A DNA stretch of 11,088 nucleotides from Candidatus Palibaumannia cicadellinicola (GCF_002855795.1 NZ_NJPO01000069.1:1-11088); one strand, 5' to 3'. Counted from the first letter of the stretch, positions 1 through 9,090 are shown. Program-made: numbers and translations. Notes: generated by a model from the letters alone, not told the origin.

Positions 1-110
1 GAAGCAAATTCCAAATTGGGTATTATGATATAGTACTTATTAGTAAATTTAGTAGGATAATAGACAAGATAGACATATAATTAAATTAAGTTTTTGACAA
101 TATTAAGTTG

Positions 111-1451
111 TTATATACCTAGTTTTTGTTCCAAATAGTGGATATTAGTGCCCCCCTTCTGAAAGTTATCATCATTAATTATTTTAAGTTGCAGATCGAT
201 ATTAGTTTTTATACTGTCGATAATCAACTCTGTCAGTGCATTTTTCATACGCGAAATAGCTACATTGCGGTTCTCGCCAAAACAAATCAGTTTACCAATC
301 ATAGAGTCATAATACGGTGGTACCGAGTAGCTGGTATAAATATGCGACTCCCAGCGAACGCCGAAACCGCTTGGAGCATGAAAACGAGTTATTTTGCCAG
401 GACTAGGCAAGAAAGTCTTTGGATCTTCTGCGTTAATACGGCACTCAACAGCGTGACCGGATATCTTTATTTGATCTTGAGTAATCGATAGTGGCTGGCC
501 TGAGGCGATTAGTAACTGTTTTTTAATGATATCTATGCCGGTTATCATTTCAGTAACCGGATGCTCAACCTGGATACGGGTGTTCATTTCGATAAAGAAG
601 AACTCACCTTTTTCATACAGGAATTCGAAAGTACCCGCGCCACGATAGCCTATTTCAACACAAGCCTTAGCACAACGTTCTCCGATATTGCGGCGTAACT
701 CATCAGTGATTCCCGGCGCGGGTGCTTCTTCTAAAACTTTCTGGTGGCGGCGCTGCATTGAGCAGTCACGCTCCGCCAAATAGATAGCGTTGCCTTGGTT
801 GTCAGCAAGAACCTGAATCTCGATATGGCGAGGATTCTCGAGATACTTTTCCATATATACTATATCGTTGCTAAACATAGCTTTTGCCTCTGCGCGAGTA
901 ATTAATATGGAATACTCTAGATCTTTATAATTGTACACGACACGCATACCACGTCCACCCCCGCCTCCAGAAGCTTTAATGATTACAGGATAGCCGATAA
1001 GCTTAGCAAGAGCGTGGTTTTTCTGCATATCTTCGCTGACAGGTCCATCTGAACCTGGTACACATGGTATACCGGTTTTTTTCATTGTTTTGATGGCGGA
1101 AACTTTATCTCCCATCAGACGAATAGTTTCCGCTTTCGGGCCGATAAAAATAAATCCGGAACGCTCAACTTGCTCAGCAAAATCAGCGTTCTCGGATAAG
1201 AATCCATATCCTGGATGAATAGCCGTAGAACCGGTAATTTCCGCAGCAGAAATGATTGCAGGAATATTGAGATAACTTTTTATCGAGGGCGGCGGGCCTA
1301 TGCAGATAGTTTCATCTGCTAAAAGCACATGTTTAAGATCACGGTCGGCGGTAGAGTGCACAGCTACTGTTTGAATATTCAGCTCCTTGCACGCGCGAAG
1401 GATACGCAGCGCAATTTCACCGCGGTTTGCGATGACAATTTTATCTAACAT
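111..1451 (-). CDS. accC: Biotin carboxylase subunit of acetyl-CoA carboxylase
   Basis: This cytoplasmic enzyme carboxylates the biotin of BCCP using ATP and bicarbonate, the first half-reaction of acetyl-CoA carboxylase in fatty-acid synthesis. The 446 residues compare with 449 in E. coli, so it is full length. The N-terminal biotin-carboxylase fold starts with [14 protein letters not shown]. The ATP-grasp domain carries K116, K159, the glycine-rich loop at about 162-168 (GGGGGRG), H209, E276, E288, N290 and R292. R338 lies in the C-terminal domain. These positions match E. coli numbering exactly, which argues for an active enzyme. The ATG at 1451 is preceded by GAGG at good spacing, and that site abuts the accB stop 11 bp upstream. 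It is the last gene of aroQ-accB-accC. The 110 bp beyond its stop show no gene or clear terminator. Confidence 0.98.
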   Translation of the reverse strand: MLDKIVIANRGEIALRILRACKELNIQTVAVHSTADRDLKHVLLADETICIGPPPSIKSYLNIPAIISAAEITGSTAIHPGYGFLSENADFAEQVERSGFIFIGPKAETIRLMGDKVSAIKTMKKTGIPCVPGSDGPVSEDMQKNHALAKLIGYPVIIKASGGGGGRGMRVVYNYKDLEYSILITRAEAKAMFSNDIVYMEKYLENPRHIEIQVLADNQGNAIYLAERDCSMQRRHQKVLEEAPAPGITDELRRNIGERCAKACVEIGYRGAGTFEFLYEKGEFFFIEMNTRIQVEHPVTEMITGIDIIKKQLLIASGQPLSITQDQIKISGHAVECRINAEDPKTFLPSPGKITRFHAPSGFGVRWESHIYTSYSVPPYYDSMIGKLICFGENRNVAISRMKNALTELIIDSIKTNIDLQLKIINDDNFQKGGTNIHYLEQKLGI

Positions 1452-1462
1452 TTGGCGCCTCG

Positions 1463-1912
1463 TTACTCGATGATAATTAGTGGCTCGTCGAATTCAACCG
1501 GTTGACCGTTATCTGGTAAAATAGCTTTTACTACACCTGCTTTATCTGATTGAATACTATTCATTATTTTCATAGCTTCAACGATGCACAGAGTGTCGCC
1601 GACGTTGACTTTCTGACCTACTTCTATGAAAGCTTTAGTGTCCGAACTCGGCGTGCGGTAAAAAATTCCTACCATTGGTGAGCGCACAATATGACTGCTC
1701 ATAGGCACAGCAGCAGTTTCGATAGGAGCGTCATGTACAGCCCCTGACTGCGGGTGGGACGCAGGGATATAAGTAGTCTGTATCATTGGGTAGGCCGATT
1801 GTACCGTAGCACGACTGATACGAACCGATTCTTCACCTTCAGATATTTTCAGCTCTGAAATGCTAGATTCTTCAACCAGTTCAATTAGTTTCTTGATCTT
1901 ACGAATATCCAT
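1463..1912 (-). CDS. accB: Biotin carboxyl carrier protein (BCCP) of acetyl-CoA carboxylase
   Basis: BCCP carries the carboxylated biotin between AccC and the AccA/AccD carboxyltransferase. The protein has 149 residues, slightly shorter than E. coli's 156. The N-terminal segment (about 1-35) is charged, followed by a low-conservation linker rich in Pro, Ala and Ser (about 36-72), then the C-terminal biotinyl domain (about 75-149). The biotinylation motif EAMKIMN places the modified lysine at K115. The enterobacterial thumb segment ([12 protein letters not shown], about 89-100) is intact. The ATG at 1912 has a modest GGAA upstream. It lies 21 bp after aroQ and 11 bp before accC, so it is almost surely co-transcribed with both. 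The shortening is in the linker, where length varies among relatives. Confidence 0.98.
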   Translation of the reverse strand: MDIRKIKKLIELVEESSISELKISEGEESVRISRATVQSAYPMIQTTYIPASHPQSGAVHDAPIETAAVPMSSHIVRSPMVGIFYRTPSSDTKAFIEVGQKVNVGDTLCIVEAMKIMNSIQSDKAGVVKAILPDNGQPVEFDEPLIIIE

Positions 1913-1933
1913 AAGTGAAGTTCCATACTCTAA

Positions 1934-2395
1934 TTAATAATATTTTGACTGAAGTTTTACCGCAGTCTGTAAAGCAAAGTTATACCCATCAACACCGAAA
2001 CCGCAGATCACGCCAACAGCAATATCAGACAAATAGGAATAATGTCTAAAAGGCTCACGCGCATATATATTGGAGAGATGAATTTCGATAAATGGAATAT
2101 TTACCGCTAAAAAAGCATCACGTAGGGCAACGCTGGTATGGGTAAACGCATTAATAAGGATCAAATCCTTATTACCACGAGCTTCATGTATATGTATATG
2201 ATCGATTAACGTATGCTCTGCGTTGGACTGAAAATAACTTAGTTTTACTCCAAGGCTTGCAGCAAGATTAATCATATCTATGATAATCTCAGCAAGTGTG
2301 GTACAGCCATATTTGTTCAATTTGTTCACTTCACGGTTGCCTAGCAGATTTAGGTTAGGACCGTTCAGAAGCAATATGTGGAATTCATCAGCCAT
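1934..2395 (-). CDS. aroQ: Type II 3-dehydroquinate dehydratase, with unusual in-frame indels
   Basis: The family converts 3-dehydroquinate to 3-dehydroshikimate in the shikimate pathway. The 153 residues include NGPNLNLLG at the N-terminus, [17 protein letters not shown], and [22 protein letters not shown] with family residues H106, R113 and R117. Three departures stand out. There are three extra residues between lid residues R21 and Y29 ([10 protein letters not shown]). There are two extra residues in [10 protein letters not shown]. Two residues are missing from the near-invariant N-P-G/A-G/A-F/Y-T-H loop, which here reads N82-A-F-T-H86. The frame is intact, but the active-site spacing is altered, so activity is uncertain. 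I chose the ATG at 2395 because it aligns with relatives ([10 protein letters not shown]). An in-frame TTG at 2416 would add seven residues, and neither start has a textbook ribosome-binding site. Enterobacteria with AroQ often have it just upstream of accBC, as here. Confidence 0.93.
   Translation of the reverse strand: MADEFHILLLNGPNLNLLGNREVNKLNKYGCTTLAEIIIDMINLAASLGVKLSYFQSNAEHTLIDHIHIHEARGNKDLILINAFTHTSVALRDAFLAVNIPFIEIHLSNIYAREPFRHYSYLSDIAVGVICGFGVDGYNFALQTAVKLQSKYY
2186..2200. repeat. 6-bp tandem repeat inside aroQ
   Basis: The plus strand reads ATGTAT, ATGTAT, ATG. On the coding strand this is CATATA twice plus CAT, encoding HIHIH. Removing one unit gives DHIHEARGN, matching the spacing of relatives such as DSIHQARGN. 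It explains the two-residue insertion in AroQ. Confidence 0.9.
2311..2328. repeat. Perfect 9-bp tandem duplication inside aroQ
   Basis: ATTTGTTCA occurs twice in direct succession at 2311-2319 and 2320-2328. On the coding strand this reads TGAACAAAT twice. Removing one copy turns [10 protein letters not shown] into REVNKYG, which has exactly the spacing of relatives' REPEKYG. It therefore accounts for the three extra residues in the AroQ lid loop. Confidence 0.95.
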
Positions 2396-2442
2396 GAAAC
2401 GGCGATTTAGCTTCAATTTCCGATACCCCGTAGAAGATAACT

Positions 2443-2465
2443 AACGTGAAATTATTTGTCACGTT
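2443..2465 (+). terminator. Small hairpin followed by T-run, possible plus-strand terminator
   Basis: AACGTGA (2443-2449) and TCACGTT (2459-2465) pair perfectly around a 9-nt loop, and three more T residues follow on the plus strand. This resembles a weak intrinsic terminator for plus-strand transcription. No plus-strand gene now lies upstream, so it may be a relic, may block antisense transcription, or may act as a hairpin in the aroQ 5' leader, about 48 nt before the start codon. Confidence 0.3.
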
Positions 2466-2542
2466 TTTGCTGAAACATTTGTTAATCCTCAAAGGTAGTT
2501 TTAACACTAAATTAGTATCCATATTTTTATCAGTACAGTTTA

Positions 2543-2566
2543 TCTTTCTAGTCAAAGCTAGAAAGA
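2543..2566. repeat. Perfect 9-bp inverted repeat in the aroQ-mreB spacer
   Basis: TCTTTCTAG and CTAGAAAGA flank a 6-nt loop (TCAAAG). There is no T-run on either side, so a terminator is unlikely. It may be an operator-like site or an RNA hairpin. Its function is unknown. Confidence 0.4.
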
Positions 2567-2869
2567 ACGTAAAATGCTTGAAAATAACACTCAATTAAAT
2601 AAAAGTGCGTTACTACAGTACTGTGCCAATGAGATTGCCGAAGTATAAAAAATATTCATGTTTTGAACCAAGATTAGTCTCAAAGTTTTTTTAATATTCA
2701 CGTACAATTTATGTTTGACCGCAAAAAAGGCAATAGTTTCGCACCTCTCTGGACTAAAATCCATAACCAATATTTATTTTTTATAATAATATTACTAATA
2801 TTTATAGTTATAATAACACATTGTATGTGTATTACACCTTGTGGTTAGTGAAGTAGACTACTAATTTGA

Positions 2870-3943
<1,074 letters not shown>

Positions 3944-3968
3944 CTAATAACTGACCTCAAATTTCAAG

Positions 3969-4025
3969 AAGGAAGACCCTGTCTAGGTCAATGCTGACAT
4001 GAACTGTCCTGGACAGGACTTCCTT
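3969..4025 (+). promoter_or_regulatory. Strong mreB-mreC intergenic hairpin overlapping the mreC ribosome-binding site
   Basis: AAGGAAG (3969-3975) pairs with CTTCCTT (4019-4025). CCTGTC (3978-3983) pairs with GACAGG (4012-4017). A T-G wobble and AGG/CCT (3985-3987 and 4008-4010) extend the stem to about 17 pairs, with one mismatch and a bulged C. The best Shine-Dalgarno match for mreC, AGGA at 4015-4018, lies inside the 3' arm. No clean T-run follows, so this looks more like a translation-limiting or processing structure than a classic terminator. Confidence 0.55.
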
Positions 4026-4029
4026 GTTT

Positions 4030-4965
4030 ATGAAGCGAATTTTCAACAGACTGCAGCTGCGACTGTTTCTGGCGATGATAATTGCCATGATTGTTATCAT
4101 GGTCGATAGTAGGCTAGAGACTTTTGTGAACATTCGCACCTACATGGATATTGTCGTTAGTAAGTTTTACTTTTTTGCTCATAGCACACGCCAGATGCTA
4201 GATAATTTATCACAAACGTTAGCAACTAGCACTAACACCCAGCTTCAGTTAGAAAACCATGCTTTACGCCAAGAGCTGCTACTGAAAAAAAGTGAACAGT
4301 TGTTACTGGGGCAGTACAAAAAGGAAAATACCAGACTACGTGAGCTACTGAGATCTCCGCTGCGTCAGGATGAGCGTAAAATGGTCACTAAAGTCATTTC
4401 CCTAAGGACGGATCCATACCGTAACCAAGTTATTATTGATAAAGGATCGAATAACGGGGTATATATCGGCCAGCCAGTTATTAGCGACCAAGGAGTAGTA
4501 GGGCAGGTGATTGCGACCAATAAGTTCACTAGTCGTATCTTGCTAATTTGCGATTCTTCCCATGCACTGCCAATTCAGGTGTTACGTAATGATATTAGGG
4601 TAATAGTAGTAGGTAACGGATGTACCGAAGATCTACAGCTTGAACATCTACCGTGCAATACTGATATCCGTGTCGGCGACGTACTAGTAACCTCAGGCCT
4701 TGGAGGCCGCTTTCCAGAAGGCTATCCAGTTGCGGTTGTATCCTCGGTTAAATTAGATACTCAGCATGCTCATACCGTGATTAAGGCGCGACCCACTGCC
4801 AGGCTACAACGTTTACGTTATTTACTTTTACTATGGGGGGTTGGTCTACGCATTGAAGTGTCGCTACCGCCAGATGAGGTACGCTGTGTCGCTAAAGAAC
4901 GGCTAATACAGATAATGTCACAGGGTCTGCAGTCTTCGGCTGCAACAGCTCAACCTGCTCGTTAA
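4030..4965 (+). CDS. mreC: Rod-shape-determining protein MreC, short C-terminal tail
   Basis: MreC is an inner-membrane protein with a periplasmic domain that links MreB filaments to the wall-synthesis enzymes. The 311 residues begin with a short basic cytoplasmic stretch, then one transmembrane helix (about 10-25, LRLFLAMIIAMIVIMV), a coiled coil (about 55-105, with LENHALRQELLLKK), and the beta-rich domain with GQPVISDQGVVGQV, LPIQVLRNDIRV and GLGGRFPEGYPVAVVSS. E. coli MreC has 367 residues. The difference is the non-conserved Pro/Ala/Gln-rich tail, which here ends soon after the helical segment at about 280-300. The ATG at 4030 aligns with E. coli MKPIF. An in-frame TTG at 4024 has a better-spaced AGGA and would add two residues. 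It lies 86 bp after mreB and 29 bp before mreD. Confidence 0.97.
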   Translation: MKRIFNRLQLRLFLAMIIAMIVIMVDSRLETFVNIRTYMDIVVSKFYFFAHSTRQMLDNLSQTLATSTNTQLQLENHALRQELLLKKSEQLLLGQYKKENTRLRELLRSPLRQDERKMVTKVISLRTDPYRNQVIIDKGSNNGVYIGQPVISDQGVVGQVIATNKFTSRILLICDSSHALPIQVLRNDIRVIVVGNGCTEDLQLEHLPCNTDIRVGDVLVTSGLGGRFPEGYPVAVVSSVKLDTQHAHTVIKARPTARLQRLRYLLLLWGVGLRIEVSLPPDEVRCVAKERLIQIMSQGLQSSAATAQPAR

Positions 4966-4994
4966 ATCACATCCACGTTAATTGAAAAGCGATA

Positions 4995-5510
4995 ATGAAC
5001 CGGTACCACCGTTACGGAGGCAGGATTATCTGGGTCTCTTTTATTATCGCGATAATCTTGCAAATGATGCCCTGTCCGCCACCAATGAATATCTTCTGGC
5101 CCTCTTGGCTCAATTTGTTGTTTATTTATTGGGTCATGGTACTACCGCACCGAGTTAATATAAAAACAGGATTTTTGCTTGGACTTATTATAGATTTAAT
5201 TATGGGCTCGATGCTCGGCGTACATGCACTAGCACTTAGTATGATTGCATATCTTGCGGTATTAAAATTTAGGTTCTTCAGGAATATAGCTCTTTGTCAA
5301 CAAGCTATCATAATTATTTTTTTATCATTATTTTATAAATATATGATATATATCATATATTTGTGTTTTATGAATGTTTTTTTTAGTTCAGAAATTTTTT
5401 GGAGTAGTATGGTAGATGGCATAGTGTGGCCCTGGCTTTTTTTACTCATGCGAAAAATACGCAGCCAGCCAGGTACTATAAGGTTAAAGGTTAAAAGTAC
5501 CATAAAGTGA
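4995..5510 (+). CDS. mreD: Rod-shape-determining membrane protein MreD
   Basis: MreD is the polytopic inner-membrane partner of MreC in the elongation complex. The 171 residues, against 162 in E. coli, are strongly hydrophobic with about five to six membrane segments. Family landmarks are IIWVSFIIAIILQMMP near the start, WPSWL...YWVMVLPHRVNIKTGF, DLIMGSMLGVHALALSMIAYL, and the C-terminal EIFWSSMVDGIVWPWLFLLMRK. The stretch around 110-125 has drifted to Ile/Tyr/Phe-rich sequence where E. coli has DIIVFWAEF, and it contains a 26-bp palindrome. The C-terminus carries about nine extra basic residues (IRLKVKSTIK). The ribosome-binding site is weak, suggesting coupling to mreC. E. coli maf and rng do not follow. 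Instead the gene meets thiH tail to tail. Confidence 0.97.
   Translation: MNRYHRYGGRIIWVSFIIAIILQMMPCPPPMNIFWPSWLNLLFIYWVMVLPHRVNIKTGFLLGLIIDLIMGSMLGVHALALSMIAYLAVLKFRFFRNIALCQQAIIIIFLSLFYKYMIYIIYLCFMNVFFSSEIFWSSMVDGIVWPWLFLLMRKIRSQPGTIRLKVKSTIK
5337..5362. repeat. 26-bp perfect palindrome inside mreD
   Basis: The half-site AAATATATGATAT (5337-5349) is followed directly by its exact reverse complement, ATATCATATATTT, with no spacer. The 26 bp contain only two G/C pairs. Because the reading frame is symmetric, both strands encode KYMIYIIYL. It could extrude as a cruciform or bind a dimeric protein, but it may also be chance under AT pressure. Confidence 0.9.
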
Positions 5511-5523
5511 AAGAAAACTTTTA

Positions 5524-6672
5524 TCACCTATTATTTTGCTCAGCTTGCGAATCAACAGATAGGCATTTGAGTCCGTCTTTCCATATTGGCTGTAAGCCAG
5601 CGCGGATGAATGCTTGCGCTACATCTTGCAGAGAACGATTATCGTGTGGTAAAAACTGCTCCAGCTCCTGCTGTTCACGGGCATAACCACCAGGTTTAGT
5701 TTTAGAGCCAGCACTAACACTATTGACCACGATGGGCACAACATTATCGCGGAAATATGGGGACTCTCTGGTAGAAAGAGAAATCTCTACTTCAGGGGCA
5801 AGTAGGCGAAAAGCACACATAACCTGTAATAATTCAGCTTCATCTATGAAAGATGCGGGCGTCACTCCGCGACCAGCGCAAGGACGCAACCGGGGAAACG
5901 ATAGAGAGTAGTTACTGCGCCAATAGCTATTGCGCAGATAAAGTAGATGGCGAGCCATCATATAACAATCCGTACGCCAGTCTTTTGATAATCCTATTAA
6001 TGCTCCTAGGCCAATTTTATCGATTCCAGCGCATGCGACACGATCTGGTGTTTCTAATCGCCAGAAGAAATCCCGCTTTTTACCCCGCAGGTGATGAAGA
6101 TGATAAGTTGGTAAATGATAAGTTTCTTGATACACTAGTATACCGTCTAGCCCAAGCATCTTCAATTCTGCATACTCCTGTTGTAAAAGAGGTTGCACCT
6201 CCATAATCAGGGAGCTAAAGTAGTCGCTGACTTTAGGTACGCAGTTACGAAAATAGTCCATACCTACTTTATTTTTATGTTCTCCGGTTACGAGAAGTAA
6301 ATAGTCGATATTTTGGGCACGAATAGCTTCGCATTCTTCGATAATTTCCTGCTCATTAAGAATTTTACGCCGTATGCGATTGCTGATCGAGAAACCACAA
6401 TAGCTGCATTCATTAGCACAAAGATTAGAGAGATAAAGCGGCAAATAAAAGCTAACGGTATTACCGAAACGCTGGCGGGTCAAATGGCGAGCACGCTGGG
6501 CGATTGGTTCTAGATATACACTAGCTACTGGCGATAATAACGCCATCATCTCTTTTGGACCAATAGAGCTAGCAGCTAGCGCTCGTTCTACGTCTAGCTT
6601 GCTCTGACTATGGATACGCATACTAGCAGCATTCCAGTCTATGCGTTGCCAGTGTTGACTAAAAGTTATCAT
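5524..6672 (-). CDS. thiH: Radical SAM tyrosine lyase ThiH (2-iminoacetate synthase)
   Basis: ThiH cleaves tyrosine with a 5'-deoxyadenosyl radical to p-cresol and dehydroglycine, the glycine imine used by ThiG for the thiazole ring. The 382 residues compare with 377 in E. coli. The [4Fe-4S] motif is C85-x3-C89-x2-C92 ([12 protein letters not shown]), at the E. coli positions. [40 protein letters not shown] and SLSTRESP are all present. The ATG at 6672 has GAGGT about 6 nt upstream and aligns with E. coli MKTFS. Upstream ATGs would sit on the ribosome-binding site. The start overlaps the thiG stop in an ATGA, implying translational coupling. One extra residue ([13 protein letters not shown]) lies in a loop. 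It is the last gene of the operon, and its stop is 13 bp from the convergent mreD. Confidence 0.98.
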   Translation of the reverse strand: MITFSQHWQRIDWNAASMRIHSQSKLDVERALAASSIGPKEMMALLSPVASVYLEPIAQRARHLTRQRFGNTVSFYLPLYLSNLCANECSYCGFSISNRIRRKILNEQEIIEECEAIRAQNIDYLLLVTGEHKNKVGMDYFRNCVPKVSDYFSSLIMEVQPLLQQEYAELKMLGLDGILVYQETYHLPTYHLHHLRGKKRDFFWRLETPDRVACAGIDKIGLGALIGLSKDWRTDCYMMARHLLYLRNSYWRSNYSLSFPRLRPCAGRGVTPASFIDEAELLQVMCAFRLLAPEVEISLSTRESPYFRDNVVPIVVNSVSAGSKTKPGGYAREQQELEQFLPHDNRSLQDVAQAFIRAGLQPIWKDGLKCLSVDSQAEQNNR

Positions 6673-7451
6673 GAACATACCTCGTGGTCGCACGATAAAA
6701 ATTCGGTCAATGGGCTAGTAGACCTAGCATGCTGGCTACGGGGCGCTAGACCTGCTGACTTAGCCAACTCTCCCGACACTATTGCTAGGCGGAAAGCACT
6801 AGCCATGGCTACAGGATCTCGTGCAACAGCAATAGCTGTATTCACTAGCACCGCATCTGCGCCCATTTCTAGTGCTTCTAACGCCTGGCTTGGCGCACCT
6901 ATACCAGCATCTACCACCACTGGTATTTGCGTCTGTTGAATAATAATTTGTAGAAAATCGCGGGTTTTCAGCCCCTGGTTAGAACCTATAGGCGATCCTA
7001 GCGGCATAACAGCCGCACAACCTGCTTCCTCAAGGCGACGACATAAGACTGGGTCTGCGCTACAATAGGGCAACACGACAAAACCCTCCTTAACTAGTTT
7101 TCCTGCAGCTTTCAGCGTTTCTATTGGGTCTGGCAATAGATATTGTATGTCGGGATGAATTTCTAGTTTGATCCAATTCGTGCCTATTGCTTCGCGTGCT
7201 AGCCTAGCGACAAAGAGTGCCTCATCGGCGGTTTTAGCGCCAGAAGTGTTAGGTAGCAACCTGACACCTGCTTGACGTAGCCCCGGTAGCAGGGCATCAT
7301 TACCTTTCTTTAGATCAACCCTGCGCATCGCTAAGGTTACTAGTTCGCTGCCAGCAGCTGATATTGCTTGCAACATAAGTTCCTTATTCGCGAATTTGCC
7401 AGTACCTATGAACAACCTAGACTGAAAATCAGTATCAGCAAGGGTAAACAT
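6669..7451 (-). CDS. thiG: Thiazole synthase
   Basis: ThiG condenses 1-deoxyxylulose-5-phosphate, sulfur from ThiS thiocarboxylate and dehydroglycine into the thiazole phosphate moiety of thiamine. It is a TIM-barrel enzyme that works with ThiH. The 260 residues compare with 256 in E. coli. The Schiff-base lysine is K95 in [62 protein letters not shown] and [12 protein letters not shown] are all visible. The ATG at 7451 has a perfect GGAGG with 7-8 nt spacing and aligns with E. coli MLRIAD. A longer in-frame extension upstream is not homologous and overlaps thiS. It begins 2 bp after thiS and its TGA overlaps the thiH ATG. This gene has an exceptional density of CTAG, about 14 by hand count. 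Confidence 0.98.
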   Translation of the reverse strand: MFTLADTDFQSRLFIGTGKFANKELMLQAISAAGSELVTLAMRRVDLKKGNDALLPGLRQAGVRLLPNTSGAKTADEALFVARLAREAIGTNWIKLEIHPDIQYLLPDPIETLKAAGKLVKEGFVVLPYCSADPVLCRRLEEAGCAAVMPLGSPIGSNQGLKTRDFLQIIIQQTQIPVVVDAGIGAPSQALEALEMGADAVLVNTAIAVARDPVAMASAFRLAIVSGELAKSAGLAPRSQHARSTSPLTEFLSCDHEVCS

Positions 7452-7453
7452 TG

Positions 7454-7654
7454 TTATCCTCCGGCAATAACCTCGAATAATAAAATATCGTCGCCATCCT
7501 GCACCTGATATTCGGGCCAACACGGGCGTGGAATGATCGTATTATTAACAGCTAGTGCTGAGCCAGCTGTGTGTGCATAAAGCTGGTTAAGCAGCGCGCT
7601 TAAGGTTAATGACTGAGCTAGCTTCATAGGATGATCATTAAAAGTAATAGTCAT
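7454..7654 (-). CDS. thiS: ThiS sulfur carrier protein
   Basis: ThiS is a small ubiquitin-like protein whose C-terminus is adenylated by ThiF and converted to a thiocarboxylate that donates sulfur to ThiG. The 66 residues match E. coli's length. Key signatures are FND at the N-terminus, [11 protein letters not shown] in the middle, and [15 protein letters not shown] with the essential terminal Gly-Gly. The ATG at 7654 follows an AGGAGG-rich ribosome-binding site about 10 nt upstream. It lies 31 bp after thiF and 2 bp before thiG, the standard order, so it is co-transcribed. Confidence 0.97.
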   Translation of the reverse strand: MTITFNDHPMKLAQSLTLSALLNQLYAHTAGSALAVNNTIIPRPCWPEYQVQDGDDILLFEVIAGG

Positions 7655-7685
7655 TATAGTTTTCTCCTCCTTTTATCACTACCGG

Positions 7686-8438
7686 TCAAGTATCTGTAGC
7701 GCAGACGGAACATTGCTTGTTCCTACTTAAGCTTAAAACGCGCCACTGAAGGTTTTTGCCATCAAATAACCACAATTTGCCTGCTGTTTTCATTGGCAAG
7801 CCACACAGTAATTTAATGGCCTCCAGCGCCTGTAAAGTACCCATTATACCGACTACGGGACCAATAATACCTGCGGTACGACAATTACGTTGCGTATCCT
7901 GCTGATCTGGAAACAGACAGGCATAACAGCCGCAGCGCCACGGCGGTTGCAAAACCATCATTTGACCGCTAAAACTCACCGCACTAGCGCTAATAAGCGG
8001 TATACTACTGCGCACACAAGCAGCATTTATCACGTGGCGTGTGACAAAATTATCGCTGCAGTCTAGCACAATATTAGCGCGTTTTACTTGTTGATCCAGC
8101 CAAGTAGTGCTTTGTAGTCTCCTAGCAAGGGGAATATAATGCACTTCAGGATTCAGTGCAGTAAGTTGCTGCTGCGCTGCCTCCACCTTCAACTGTCCAA
8201 TATCTGGGGTGCGATAGAGGATTTGTCGCTGTAAATTAGTAAGATAGAGACTATCTTCATCCGCTAGTAATAAGGTGCCAACGCCGGCAGCAGCAAGATA
8301 CAGCGACGCTGCTGATCCCAATCCGCCTAGGCCAGCTAGTAGTACTGTCGCTGCCTGCAGCTGTTTTTGTCCAGTTAGACCAACCTCTTTCAGCAGCAGC
8401 TGACGACTGTAGCGTAAAAACTCCTGATCGTTAAGCAT
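7686..8438 (-). CDS. thiF: ThiS adenylyltransferase
   Basis: ThiF is an E1-like enzyme that adenylates the ThiS C-terminal glycine with ATP, preparing it to accept sulfur from the IscS/ThiI relay. The 250 residues compare with 251 in E. coli. The nucleotide-binding G-L-G-G-L-G is at 36-41, with R71-Q-I-L and the DCSDN aspartate at 129 downstream. Zinc ligands are C171 and C174 (CYAC) and C243 and C246 (CSVC). The conserved cysteine C186 lies in RNCRTAG. The start ATG overlaps the end of thiE by 8 bp, so the two are probably translationally coupled. Members of this family include MoeB, but location between thiE and thiS fixes the assignment. Confidence 0.98.
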   Translation of the reverse strand: MLNDQEFLRYSRQLLLKEVGLTGQKQLQAATVLLAGLGGLGSAASLYLAAAGVGTLLLADEDSLYLTNLQRQILYRTPDIGQLKVEAAQQQLTALNPEVHYIPLARRLQSTTWLDQQVKRANIVLDCSDNFVTRHVINAACVRSSIPLISASAVSFSGQMMVLQPPWRCGCYACLFPDQQDTQRNCRTAGIIGPVVGIMGTLQALEAIKLLCGLPMKTAGKLWLFDGKNLQWRVLSLSRNKQCSVCATDT

Positions 8439-9084
8439 CGTATTGCTGCCAGCTATTAATTTTGTCTAGTAGACTAGCAGTTGCTTGACGCCAATCGGGC
8501 GCGCGAGTAATCGCGCTGACGACAGCGATACTACCAACCCCGCATTCCAATACAGCCTCTACTTTATCAGCGCTAATTCCACCGATAGCTACCGTAGGTA
8601 TATTCTGCAACTTGGTAACTAAACTCCGTAATGCTTTTAACCCTTGTGGGCTAGAAGACATTTTTTTCGTCGTCGTAGGAAAAATATGACCAAGTGCAAT
8701 GTAAGAGGGACGCCAAGTCATTGCACGTGTTAATTCTACTTCATTATGCGTTGATAGTCCCAAAAATAGTCCTGCTCTATTAATAGCATTGGCATCAGCA
8801 TGGTCCATGTCTTCTTGCCCCAGATGTACACCATAGGCGTTATAGCGGATAGCTAGGCGCCAGTAGTCATTAATAATGATCCGCGCTTTATAGCATTGTC
8901 CAAGTAAGACCGCCGCCTCGATATCTGGCGCTACCTCGTCCTCACTCTTATTTTTCATTCGTAATTGCACGGTGGTGACTCCGGCATCCAGCATGCGCAC
9001 TACCCACACGAGCGAATCTACTATAGGATAGAGACCAAGCCGATAGGGTAGCGGCGCTACTTCTACATATTGTTCAGCACACAT
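8431..9084 (-). CDS. thiE: Thiamine-phosphate synthase
   Basis: ThiE joins HMP pyrophosphate with thiazole phosphate to give thiamine phosphate and pyrophosphate, the point where the two branches meet. It is a TIM-barrel protein of 217 residues (211 in E. coli). Visible active-site elements are QLRMK (40-44), IND (71-73), HLGQED (87-92), the pyrophosphate-binding TTTKK (137-141), AIGGI (166-170) and VVSAI (188-192). The ATG at 9084 has only a poor ribosome-binding site (AAAGA), and the 34-bp gap to thiC holds part of a tandem duplication. This arrangement may lower or uncouple thiE translation. The stop overlaps the thiF start. Confidence 0.98.
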   Translation of the reverse strand: MCAEQYVEVAPLPYRLGLYPIVDSLVWVVRMLDAGVTTVQLRMKNKSEDEVAPDIEAAVLLGQCYKARIIINDYWRLAIRYNAYGVHLGQEDMDHADANAINRAGLFLGLSTHNEVELTRAMTWRPSYIALGHIFPTTTKKMSSSPQGLKALRSLVTKLQNIPTVAIGGISADKVEAVLECGVGSIAVVSAITRAPDWRQATASLLDKINSWQQYDA

Positions 9085-9090
9085 TCTTTA

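Noticed and set aside
2388..2594. 68-codon open frame on the minus strand upstream of aroQ
   Set aside because: It overlaps the aroQ start in another frame, has no recognisable family, no good ribosome-binding site, and lies in low-complexity spacer.
2574..2648. 24-codon plus-strand frame (starting MLENNTQLNKSALL)
   Set aside because: It has plausible composition but no Shine-Dalgarno and no homologue I recognise. At this length it is expected by chance. It could be a fragment of a lost gene, but I cannot support that.
5853..6206. Plus-strand frame antisense to thiH (117 codons)
   Set aside because: It shadows a conserved enzyme and has no family motifs or ribosome-binding site.
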